Origin: an uncultured delta proteobacterium
GTDB lineage: Bacteria; Desulfobacterota; Desulfobulbia; Desulfobulbales; Desulfocapsaceae
NCBI GenBank assembly: GCA_903901335.1
Contig: CAIUQR010000032.1
Location: 106,495-170,494 of the forward strand
Direction of reading: 5' to 3'
Length of the DNA stretch: 64,000 bases
The position numbers and the translations under genes are program-made. A model generated the notes under the pieces. That model did not search any database. It was not told the DNA's origin and was given only the letters and a program-made list of their open reading frames with translations. Every line of letters begins with the position of its first letter. Position 1 is the first letter of the stretch. Shown piece after piece: positions 7,513 through 14,988 of the stretch.

Positions 7513-9255
7513 TTATGCTGCAAGTTTAACCAGATTATTTTCAATTGTTTCCTTAACATCCTGCTCCGAAGCCGGGGTAAGAAGGATGTCGTTCACCCCG
7601 TACTTGACGGCCTTGATCACCTTTGATCTGGTCCACGCCGGTCCGGCCGCAATAAGAGGGACCCTGCAAGAAGAGCTGACCTTAATTGCAACCCCGAAGG
7701 CCTGTTCATCAACTTCATGCATCACGAGAAATACAGCTCTCAGACTGTCGGAAATATAATTATTGACATTATTTTTAAAGGAAAGCGTTCTAACGGTAAA
7801 ACCTGCATGTTCAAGAACCAGCGAAATTTTTGCCGCCTCCTTGTCATCATCACTGATCAAAAGAATATCAGCGCCTCCTTTTCCTTCATGTCCTTCTGCC
7901 TCTGCAGGTAAAACTGATGTTTGTGGTATTTCCTTTTTACCGGAAACTGCTGATCCTTTCCAGTCCCGTTCTGCCTCTGTTGCCTGTGGTTGCGTCAGAC
8001 CTTCAAGTTGGAGCAACATGATCGGGAAGAGCATCTGCACCTTACCCAGAGCCTTTCCTTCGATAGTCACAGTGCTGCTGCTCATATAGTAGGTCTGGTC
8101 AGGAATTGGTTCATCGGCTGCCGTTTCCACTTTCAAGGGGATAACCTGTTCGAGTTCCGTTCTGACAAACCTCAGACTTTTGATATATTGCTCTTCAAAA
8201 AATCCCGTGTATACTCCCGCTATTATATTGGCAATTTCATTATAGGCATCCTTGGCATCTTCGGTAAACTCTTCTTCCATCACGGCAGTCTCAAGCTCAG
8301 CCGGTGGAAGCATAATTAAAATACCTCCAATACGGATGGCATCCTTCAAGCCAACGAAGAGAAAACTTTTCCCCTCGACCTCCCCCCCCATTACTTTCAT
8401 ATGAGCGAGAACCTGCTTTCCGGAGACCTCTCCAAGGAAGAAATCCTCCTTGGTAACCGGGCGATTTTCAAGCCCGCTCAGCTGAACCTCAACCCCCAGG
8501 AGTCCGCTTACCTCTTCCTGCATTTTTGCCTGACAGTCATTCAACAAGTTGTCGACACGCTTTCGGTGCTTATTGACATCAATTACCGGAACATCAGGTT
8601 TTTCTTCCTCAAGAACGGTTTTCTCTTGAACATCGTCAACCGGCTCGCTCCGGGATGTCTTCCCAGCTGGTTTTGTCTCTTCTGCCTGCTCAAGACCAAA
8701 TGCAGAGGCGGGAAGAAGTACAGTAATCTCTCCCATCTCAACATTATCGAGTTTCATCGACGAGGTGATCTGGTATAAAAGCTGGTTTGGAACAGGCTGA
8801 TCAGATTCGACGTCAACCTTCAACGGGATGATTATTTCCTGTTCTTTACGTATGAATCGACAGGCATCCGGGTACATCTCCTCAAAAACTTTTGTGTACG
8901 ACCCGGAAATTATATTGGCAATTTCACCGAAGGAGTCTTGTATCTCATCGTTGTATTCTTCACTACTTATCACCTTTTCAAGCTCATGCAGGGGGAGCAT
9001 GATAAGTGTGCCGCCTAAACGTATCGCATCCTTTATGCCCACCAGCAGACATCCGGCACCTTCCACACCACCGGTAATATCCAGTTTGACGGCAATCTGT
9101 TTACCGACAGGCTGATCAAAAAAATCCCCCTTGGAAATTAGAGAGTTACGTGAGTCAGAAAGGGTAAGGGCAGCTCCGATCAATCCGGTAACTTCTTCTT
9201 GAATCCTTTTCGTTACGGATTCGAGTATCTTGTCAATTCTCTGCTGAGCTTTCAT
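7513..9255 (-). CDS. Tandem CheX/CheC-like protein with a degenerate receiver domain
   Basis: The 580-residue product has two homologous CheX/CheC-like halves (about 1-190 and 230-420). They align through EEVTGLIG/EEVSGLLG, KDAIRLGGTLIMLP/KDAIRIGGILIMLP and FGEIANIISG/YNEIANIIAG; the ExxN pair is the CheC/CheX phosphatase signature. A final domain (about 460-580) has a receiver fold, but Met replaces the phospho-acceptor Asp (FLVMHEVDE) and Thr replaces the Lys (LLTPASE), so it is probably a pseudo-receiver. CheC/CheX proteins dephosphorylate CheY-P; whether this one does is untested. There is no clear ribosome site before the ATG at 9255. A sigma28-type promoter lies about 70 bases upstream. 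Confidence 0.75.
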   Translation of the reverse strand: MKAQQRIDKILESVTKRIQEEVTGLIGAALTLSDSRNSLISKGDFFDQPVGKQIAVKLDITGGVEGAGCLLVGIKDAIRLGGTLIMLPLHELEKVISSEEYNDEIQDSFGEIANIISGSYTKVFEEMYPDACRFIRKEQEIIIPLKVDVESDQPVPNQLLYQITSSMKLDNVEMGEITVLLPASAFGLEQAEETKPAGKTSRSEPVDDVQEKTVLEEEKPDVPVIDVNKHRKRVDNLLNDCQAKMQEEVSGLLGVEVQLSGLENRPVTKEDFFLGEVSGKQVLAHMKVMGGEVEGKSFLFVGLKDAIRIGGILIMLPPAELETAVMEEEFTEDAKDAYNEIANIIAGVYTGFFEEQYIKSLRFVRTELEQVIPLKVETAADEPIPDQTYYMSSSTVTIEGKALGKVQMLFPIMLLQLEGLTQPQATEAERDWKGSAVSGKKEIPQTSVLPAEAEGHEGKGGADILLISDDDKEAAKISLVLEHAGFTVRTLSFKNNVNNYISDSLRAVFLVMHEVDEQAFGVAIKVSSSCRVPLIAAGPAWTRSKVIKAVKYGVNDILLTPASEQDVKETIENNLVKLAA

Positions 9256-9322
9256 AGGAGTGTTGAAGCGGGATTTCCGATCAAATCAAGCAAACTTCCA
9301 TTCTTAAGAACACCGTAATCAT

Positions 9323-9350
9323 CTATCGGCAAGTAGAAAAAAAATATTTA
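9323..9350 (-). promoter_or_regulatory. Candidate sigma28 (FliA) promoter for the tandem CheX gene
   Basis: On the minus strand the sequence reads TAAA, 16 bases, GCCGATAG. The last octamer matches the enterobacterial consensus GCCGATAA at seven of eight positions. The TAAA-to-octamer distance is 16, one more than the usual 15, but identical to the stronger site at 41282-41309. It lies about 70 bases before the start at 9255, outside any gene. This links the gene to the flagellar late class. Not experimentally supported. Confidence 0.6.
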
Positions 9351-9370
9351 AAGATATCGTAACCATGGTT

Positions 9371-9847
9371 TTAATTGCTTCGCATATATTTCAATTCAAT
9401 CCAGAAGGTACCGTTAGCGCAACCAAAAGGGACGACAATGCGTGTTGCTCCGAAAAGCCCGCTGGTACGATATGACTCGCCTATTACTGTAGTAGGAATT
9501 GCCAATTTAACATCAATGTCGAAATTCGCAAAAAAGATCTTCAGGTTCCCTGCGACCATATTGGTAAGTTCCCCTATTGCGTCTTTGACATCATTATTCA
9601 GCTCCTCAACATCCATCCCGAGAAATGCCCCGGTGATAACTTTGGCGACAGTCTCAGGGCAATGAATGGCAAGTATACCCCTGACACCTCCCCCCAACCC
9701 GAGCATACTGGAAATGTTGGACGGGAATTCACCGCCTTTCCCGGTAAGAGGCACGCCATCTTCCAACTCCATCATTACCATGCTGGAAAAAACATCTTTA
9801 GTCGCTGCCACTATCTCTCGATCAAGCTTAAATTCGTCATTTTCCAT
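9371..9847 (-). CDS. CheX-like chemotaxis phosphatase
   Basis: A 158-residue single CheX domain. It has the family core DAIGELTNMVAGN, in which Glu and Asn are the residues that position water for attack on CheY phosphate, followed by a helix and LAIPTTVIGESYRTSG. Related CheX proteins act as CheY-P phosphatases, often as dimers. It reads downstream of a second CheX gene (gap 58 bases) and of CheY. No good ribosome site is seen before the ATG at 9847. Substrate specificity cannot be read from sequence; the neighbouring CheY is the obvious candidate. Confidence 0.85.
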   Translation of the reverse strand: MENDEFKLDREIVAATKDVFSSMVMMELEDGVPLTGKGGEFPSNISSMLGLGGGVRGILAIHCPETVAKVITGAFLGMDVEELNNDVKDAIGELTNMVAGNLKIFFANFDIDVKLAIPTTVIGESYRTSGLFGATRIVVPFGCANGTFWIELKYMRSN

Positions 9848-9905
9848 AGCAAGGATATTTTGTTATAGGTCCAGAAATATTACTTTTAAAAATAACTATC
9901 CGATT

Positions 9906-10361
9906 TTATTTCTCTAATTGAAGTTCAATCAAAAAAGGACCGTGTGCCGTCTCAAAGCGAACGACCACTTTTTCAACATCCTTCGATGGTTGAAAATGAT
10001 ACGAAGATCCTGAAATCGTGGAGGGCAACGAGAGATCAATGTCCCTGCCATTTTCTGTCAGAACCGTCTTGACGTTCCCCCCCAGCATATTGGCAAGTTC
10101 ACCGACAGCATCTTCGACGTCCTCGTTGATCTCACTGATATCGATACCAAGAAAATTACTGGTGATTGCCAGAGCAACCGGATGAGGAATATGAATAGCC
10201 AATACCCCCTTATGCGTCCCGGCCAGACCGATCAATCCGGTAATCGTATCTTGAAGTCTGCCGCTATCATTGACACCTTCTTCACTAACAGAGACATCCA
10301 TCATCACCATAGTGGAAAATATCTCTATGGCCGCATCAATGATCTTTTCTTTAATTTCCAC
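9906..10361 (-). CDS. CheX-like chemotaxis phosphatase
   Basis: Second single-domain CheX protein, 151 residues, with core DAVGELANMLGGN and the downstream motif LSLPSTISGSSYHF. It shares the overall pattern with its neighbour at 9371-9847, including an N-terminal segment with FSTMVMMDV versus FSSMVMMEL, so the two look like old duplicates. The start is GTG at 10361, supported by a strong GGGAGGAAGG ribosome site. It follows the CheY gene after 29 bases, consistent with co-transcription. Function is inferred from family: dephosphorylation of CheY-P. Confidence 0.86.
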   Translation of the reverse strand: MEIKEKIIDAAIEIFSTMVMMDVSVSEEGVNDSGRLQDTITGLIGLAGTHKGVLAIHIPHPVALAITSNFLGIDISEINEDVEDAVGELANMLGGNVKTVLTENGRDIDLSLPSTISGSSYHFQPSKDVEKVVVRFETAHGPFLIELQLEK

Positions 10362-10390
10362 AGTCCTTCCTCCCTTATGTTATGATACTG

Positions 10391-10762
10391 TTAAAGGAGT
10401 GGTCCAAGAACTTCATTGACCTTATCAGGGGTAAAAGGTTTTTTTATGGAACCGACCGCTCCAAGACTTTTCGCTTCCCCGATGATATCATCTCCGGTCT
10501 CCGTCGATATCATCAGTACAGGGATGTCTTTCATATTGTCACGATTTGATTTCTCCCTCAAAAAAGAGATCCCATCCATATTGGGCATATTGATATCACT
10601 CAAGACTATATCTACTTTTTCTTTTTCAAGAATCGCAAGCGCCTCCAGACCATCACCCGCCTCGAAGATATTATCAAATTCAATCCCGGCCTGGCGCAGA
10701 GATCTGCCGATGATCTTTCGCATTGTACTGGAATCATCTACCAACAAAACATTCTTTCCCAT
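10391..10762 (-). CDS. CheY-type single-domain response regulator
   Basis: A stand-alone receiver of 123 residues. The phosphorylation site is complete: D9-D10, acceptor D56 in VLSDINMP, the Ser/Thr in MISTETG, and K108 in IKKPF. The start is the ATG at 10762, with GGAGG five bases upstream; an in-frame TTG at 10774 overlaps that ribosome site and is rejected. It is the first gene of the minus-strand group CheY-CheX-CheX, suggesting a signal and its phosphatases made together. It could be the motor-binding CheY or a regulator of another system using CheX phosphatases. Confidence 0.92.
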   Translation of the reverse strand: MGKNVLLVDDSSTMRKIIGRSLRQAGIEFDNIFEAGDGLEALAILEKEKVDIVLSDINMPNMDGISFLREKSNRDNMKDIPVLMISTETGDDIIGEAKSLGAVGSIKKPFTPDKVNEVLGPLL

Positions 10763-11164
10763 TTTATCCTCCAATAATACAAAGTATCGAGTGCCTCAAA
10801 TCAGACTTCGTTCATCTGGTATATCATAAGCCGAACCATACCTACAATAAAATTGCATCCATAAGAACTGTTTCTCCAAGGTTACTGAATTCCTCAAACA
10901 ACCTGTCACTGGATAAATACTATCAGTTACTTGCCTGAATAATCAAACAACTTATCATTTTTTCTTCGTTTAAAAATGGTATTTTTCGGCTGATCTCTGG
11001 ATACACCATATCTTCGGTAAGCGACAGTCATATTTTTGACACCTTTCTGCTCTCTGAAACACCCCCCTGCAAAGCACGCCAAAAGAATTAGTACTACTAA
11101 CAAAATGAAATATATCAAAAAGAAAACCAATACACATCCACAGACTGAATGATAAATGTATATT
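10763..11164. other. Divergent intergenic region between cheY and the TPR gene
   Basis: About 400 AT-rich bases between divergent genes. The right end holds the sigma54-type site described separately. No tRNA or other structured RNA was recognised. A possible small minus-strand membrane peptide lies at 10927-11130. No convincing promoter was found for the cheY side. Confidence 0.6.
10927..11130 (-). CDS. Possible small membrane peptide (doubtful)
   Basis: A 67-residue open frame starting at TTG. The first 20 residues are strongly hydrophobic (FFLIYFILLVVLILLA) and are followed by a Cys-containing GGCF segment and a basic tail (IFKRRKNDKLF). That shape fits a small single-pass membrane protein. 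There is no ribosome site, the start codon is weak, and the region is AT-rich enough for chance frames. No family is recognised. It would end 165 bases before the cheY start, on the same strand. Confidence 0.25.
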   Translation of the reverse strand: MVFFLIYFILLVVLILLACFAGGCFREQKGVKNMTVAYRRYGVSRDQPKNTIFKRRKNDKLFDYSGK

Positions 11165-11165
11165 G

Positions 11166-11181
11166 TGGTATATATTTTGCA
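11166..11181 (+). promoter_or_regulatory. Candidate sigma54 (-24/-12) promoter for the TPR-flgB unit
   Basis: The sequence TGGTATATATTTTGCA has GG at 11167-11168, exactly ten bases, then GC at 11179-11180. It matches the TGGYRYR-N4-TTGCW pattern except for pyrimidine/purine choices in the -24 part. The predicted transcript would start near 11192, 26 bases before the ATG at 11218. An NtrC-family activator with a GAFTGA loop is encoded at 5937-7448. No activator-binding site was identified. Confidence 0.5.
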
Positions 11182-11217
11182 AGCTTATGATAAAAAATCA
11201 ATCCATTTTTTACCATC

Positions 11218-13629
11218 ATGAAAAAAATCATCCTTTCACTCGCACTTATTTTCTTCACAACAAACCTGCAGGCCTCAACCAAATCAATCCTAACAAATAT
11301 AGTTAAAGAAAAAGGCAGAGATAACATAGAACTACATCTATTTTTCGACATCCCTCCAAAATACACAATACAACAATCGGGAAAACGTATTAATCTTACC
11401 TTGGAAAAGGCTATAGTTGCTGATTCTTTACTTGATTTTTCTCCGGACGATAAAATAGTCAAATTCCTGCCTCTGGTCAGTGAAGAACAGACGGTCCTGT
11501 CATTTTTCCTCCGTTATAAACCCAGAGGGGCTAAAGTCACTCCTGGTAAGGACAACACATTAATACTGATTATTGATGTTGATACTGTTATTTTAAAAAC
11601 CAGGACAGATATCGTTTCCAACTTAAAGAATACAAAAAAGGCCAGCAAGCCTGCAAAAAATCTCTCCAACCCGCTGCTTAATTCCCCCTACGCACATGAC
11701 TGGCGTCAATTCTTCTCGCGATATGAATCCGGGGTAACGATCAAAGCCCCTGTTCAATACACCCTGCCCCCGTTTCCAGTCATAGGCATTCTCCCTCCCG
11801 ACAAGGAAAAAAATCTCCTCCTCCTTCCGGCGGAGTTGAACACCCTCGCCTCGACCGGACAATGGAACGCGATGGAGCCGTTAGTGGCCGGGCTCTTAAA
11901 AAATGAGAAAGACCTTGAAAAGGGGAAAAAAATTGCACTTACCTATGGCGAAGTTCTATTCAGGGCGGGCAATTTCAGCGGAGCATATAAGCAGTTATAT
12001 TTACTGGAGCATACATATCCTCGCGAACCGGTTGCTGTTTTTGCAAAATTTCTTCTCGCCGGATTAGAAGCAGCCTATGAAGATCCCTATATTGGCGACT
12101 TTAAACTTCACGAGATGGAATCGTCGGTGGAGGCAGACAACCCCTTGACCCCTTATTTCATACTCTTACGTATTGAAACCGCACTTGCAACCAATCAGCT
12201 GAAAAAAATGCAATCGCTCCTTACCCAAGATACTATCTCCTATCCTGAAAAAATTTTGAAAGTAAAAGAATTACGACAGGCAGATTACTGGTATGCCAAC
12301 AATAGCCCCATCAAAGCCTATGTCCGCTATCAATTGCTCAACGATCAACCCCTCATTGAACAGCATTATTATTCACTGAACGGGTACTGTGATACCCTGT
12401 ATCAGCAGAAGCTCTTTCCGGAAGCCACTCAATGCTACCAGAAACTGGCCCACCACATCACCGACAAAGACCAACTCGGCATGGTTGGCTACCGAAAGGC
12501 AATGTCGGAATTTCATTTCAAGCAACAATCTGAAGCTATTACAGATTTCTCGACAATCTCAGATGCCTTCTCCGGAACCGATGCCGGTTACAGAGCAGCG
12601 ATAAAAAAAGCCGACCTCCTTTTTCTCACCAAGAAAAACTGGGAAGCCGGCAGTATCCGTGCTTATCGGATCATTGCCGAAAGAGCAACATCACGGGAAA
12701 CAGCTGAAGAAGCTGCTCTCAAGGAGGCTTTAGTTTACAGAATTAACGAAAAGAAGGAAAAGAGTATTGAACTTCTGATGACCTTCCTCCGCAATTTCAG
12801 GTCAGGTAACCTGATTGAAACAGCACAGGCTGTACTCATCGAAATCCTTCCGGGTGAACTGCAGCGGCTCGTCCGGGAAAAAGAATATGTCAAGGCACTG
12901 GTTCTCGCCAAACAGAACCAGACGTTTTTCGAGAAAAACTGGTTAGATGTCGGTCTTCTTGCTGATATTGCCATTGCCTATCAGGGAATTGAACTCTTTG
13001 ATGAGGCAAAAAACACCTATCTGTATCTGATGGAAGTCGGGGGAACAAAAGCAGAAGAAGACTATCTTCTCCCACTCATCAAGATACTTTTTCGTCAGAG
13101 CAAGTTTGATGCAGTTGATACATATGCGGCACAGTATTCACACAAATATCCTGCCGGCAAGGATATGCAGCAGGTCCTTTTCTTCAGAATAAAGGCCTTG
13201 CTGGCTGCAAACAGGATTGATCAGGCGATTACCCTTCTTCCCTCCCCACTCCCTGATGCGCTCGATCTGCAGAATCTTGCCGCCACCCTTTATTTCCAGA
13301 AAAATGACTTCAAAAAGGTCACGGATATCCTATCACCACCCTGGGACAAACAGGAACCCCTTTCCCAAAATTCCAGGTTTTTGCTCGCCGAAAGTCTCTA
13401 TAAGCAAGGTCTCCATGATAAAGCGGAAGATATTTTCTCCACCCTGCAGGACTCTTCCCCTTTCCAGGACCAGTCTCAGTTCAGACGTGCAGAAATTCAG
13501 ATAAAAAAGGGGCAGGTGGAAAAGGCGGTAAAGCTCTTTCAACAAATTGTCGACAAAGGTAAAGACCCGTTATGGCAGAACCTGGCCAAAAAAGAATTGC
13601 AGTACGCTACCCTTTTGAAAAAAATATGA
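11218..13629 (+). CDS. Large secreted TPR-repeat protein at the head of the flagellar unit
   Basis: An 803-residue exported protein: signal peptide MKKIILSLALIFFTTNLQAS, an N-terminal beta-rich region (about 25-150) resembling AMIN-like segments, then a long alpha-helical part made of tetratricopeptide-like repeats running to the end (for example YGEVLFRAGNFSGAYKQL and AEIQIKKGQVEKAVKLF). Such repeats form periplasmic protein-binding scaffolds. The gene is followed by flgB after 91 bases on the same strand and preceded by a sigma54-type site. Similar TPR proteins are sometimes annotated near delta-proteobacterial flagellar genes. No specific function is assigned; a role in basal-body or motor assembly is inference. 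Confidence 0.75.
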   Translation: MKKIILSLALIFFTTNLQASTKSILTNIVKEKGRDNIELHLFFDIPPKYTIQQSGKRINLTLEKAIVADSLLDFSPDDKIVKFLPLVSEEQTVLSFFLRYKPRGAKVTPGKDNTLILIIDVDTVILKTRTDIVSNLKNTKKASKPAKNLSNPLLNSPYAHDWRQFFSRYESGVTIKAPVQYTLPPFPVIGILPPDKEKNLLLLPAELNTLASTGQWNAMEPLVAGLLKNEKDLEKGKKIALTYGEVLFRAGNFSGAYKQLYLLEHTYPREPVAVFAKFLLAGLEAAYEDPYIGDFKLHEMESSVEADNPLTPYFILLRIETALATNQLKKMQSLLTQDTISYPEKILKVKELRQADYWYANNSPIKAYVRYQLLNDQPLIEQHYYSLNGYCDTLYQQKLFPEATQCYQKLAHHITDKDQLGMVGYRKAMSEFHFKQQSEAITDFSTISDAFSGTDAGYRAAIKKADLLFLTKKNWEAGSIRAYRIIAERATSRETAEEAALKEALVYRINEKKEKSIELLMTFLRNFRSGNLIETAQAVLIEILPGELQRLVREKEYVKALVLAKQNQTFFEKNWLDVGLLADIAIAYQGIELFDEAKNTYLYLMEVGGTKAEEDYLLPLIKILFRQSKFDAVDTYAAQYSHKYPAGKDMQQVLFFRIKALLAANRIDQAITLLPSPLPDALDLQNLAATLYFQKNDFKKVTDILSPPWDKQEPLSQNSRFLLAESLYKQGLHDKAEDIFSTLQDSSPFQDQSQFRRAEIQIKKGQVEKAVKLFQQIVDKGKDPLWQNLAKKELQYATLLKKI

Positions 13630-13720
13630 CGCATAGACATCCACCTGTCAGAAGAGTTACAACTTTCTCTCATGAACTTATCGTAGATGCCTGTATCGAC
13701 ACCAGACGAGGAGTCCACCA

Positions 13721-14134
13721 TTGAAATCCTTAGACCTCTTTGACCCGAGCATGAATCTTCTGAGCAAGGTAATGGACCTTCGTGCCGCCAACGGCAAGAT
13801 CATCAGCTCCAATATCGCCAATGCTGAGACTCCTGGGTATGCCCCGGCCCGATTCGAATTCGAACAAGAACTTCGTCAGGCGGTGAACCGGAATGGATTT
13901 TCACTTGCAACTTCTCATCCTTCCCATATCCCGATTGGAGGACACAGCCTTGATTCCGTGGCCGGAAAAGTGACTACACTCCCTGATAAAACAGGCATTG
14001 GTGATAAAAACGGTGTCAACGTGGACGAGGAGATGATTTCTCTTTCTGAAAACGAAATCATGTATGAAACAGCAGCCCAGATTTTCAAAAAGAAGCTGAC
14101 TCTTTTGGGATATATTATTCAGGGCGGTCAATAA
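13721..14134 (+). CDS. flgB: Flagellar basal-body rod protein FlgB
   Basis: FlgB is a proximal rod subunit in the periplasm. The 137-residue product shows SSNIANAETPGYAPARFEFEQ near the N-terminus, the family signature that includes the flagellar rod motif (ANxxTPGY). A C-terminal helix includes NEIMYETAAQIFKKKLTLL. The start is TTG at 13721, supported by GAGGAG centred about eight bases upstream. It begins the classical flgB-flgC-fliE-fliF order. The length matches the family. Confidence 0.95.
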   Translation: MKSLDLFDPSMNLLSKVMDLRAANGKIISSNIANAETPGYAPARFEFEQELRQAVNRNGFSLATSHPSHIPIGGHSLDSVAGKVTTLPDKTGIGDKNGVNVDEEMISLSENEIMYETAAQIFKKKLTLLGYIIQGGQ

Positions 14135-14169
14135 TCATTTCAGTCAACCATTTTAAATGGAGATAGATT

Positions 14170-14595
14170 ATGGATATTTTCGCTTCATTCCGTGTCAGCG
14201 CATCGGCATTAAAGGCGCAGACTATTCGTCTGGATACCATCAGTTCCAATCTTGCCAATGTTGAAACAACCTCGACCCCGGAGGGTGGTCCCTATAAAAA
14301 GAAATCCGTCTACTTTCAAAGTAAGCCGATTTCTTTCGGTGAACATCTGGATAATACGGTCAAGGGGTCAGTACAGGGCGTCGAAGTAACAAAGATTCTG
14401 GAAGATCAGGACCCGCCCCGCAAGCTTTTCAATCCGTCCCATCCGGATGCAGATAAGGACGGATATGTTGCAATGCCGAATATCAGTATCCTGAAGGAAA
14501 TGGTGGATATGATGTCGGCTACCAGATCGTATGAAGCCAATGCCACAGCCATCAAATCCGAAAAAAGAATGGTCCAAAAGGCCCTTGAAATCTAA
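14170..14595 (+). CDS. flgC: Flagellar basal-body rod protein FlgC
   Basis: Proximal rod protein, partner of FlgB and FlgF. The 141-residue sequence has the rod signature SSNLANVETTSTPEGGPYKKK and the C-terminal rod/hook motif VDMMSATRSYEANATAIKSEKRM. It follows flgB by 35 bases, with GGAGATAG before the ATG. All features are ordinary for the family. Confidence 0.96.
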   Translation: MDIFASFRVSASALKAQTIRLDTISSNLANVETTSTPEGGPYKKKSVYFQSKPISFGEHLDNTVKGSVQGVEVTKILEDQDPPRKLFNPSHPDADKDGYVAMPNISILKEMVDMMSATRSYEANATAIKSEKRMVQKALEI

Positions 14596-14607
14596 AGGTA
14601 ACGAGCG

Positions 14608-14907
14608 ATGACCACCATACCCGGCATCAGCAGTCAAGCACCCCTTGCTTTATCCCAGCCTGACTTGAGTGCATCCTCTCAAGCGGAGAAAAGTTTTTCA
14701 GACATCCTCTCCTCCACACTCGATCAGGTTACAAAGGCCCAGAACGCCGGTGATACCGCAATTGAAAAACTGAACACCGGCGAAGCAAAGAACATGCATG
14801 AGGTAATGATCGCTGTCGAAGAAGCTGATATCTCATTGCGGATGCTGGTGCAATTTCGAAATAAGGCGCTACAGGCCTATGATGATATCATGAAGATGCA
14901 GATTTAG
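14608..14907 (+). CDS. fliE: Flagellar hook-basal body complex protein FliE
   Basis: FliE joins the MS ring to the rod and opens the export path. The 99-residue protein has a disordered N-terminus and the conserved C-terminal helix region (EVMIAVEEADISLRMLVQFRNKALQAYDDIM, quoted here in two parts: EVMIAVEEADISLRML and VQFRNKALQAYDDIM). It lies 12 bases after flgC with GGTAACGAG upstream of the ATG. An 81-base gap separates it from fliF. Confidence 0.95.
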   Translation: MTTIPGISSQAPLALSQPDLSASSQAEKSFSDILSSTLDQVTKAQNAGDTAIEKLNTGEAKNMHEVMIAVEEADISLRMLVQFRNKALQAYDDIMKMQI

Positions 14908-14988
14908 CCCCTAAAAGAAACATGCGGATTGCGGCTTACGGCCGCTAGAAATTTATGTTCATTCACTATATGAAAAAAGGATTTTTTC

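Noticed and set aside
10970..11182. Minus-strand open frame of 70 residues overlapping the TPR promoter region
   Set aside because: It overlaps the small hydrophobic frame and the sigma54-type site, has odd Phe/Ser-rich content and no ribosome site.
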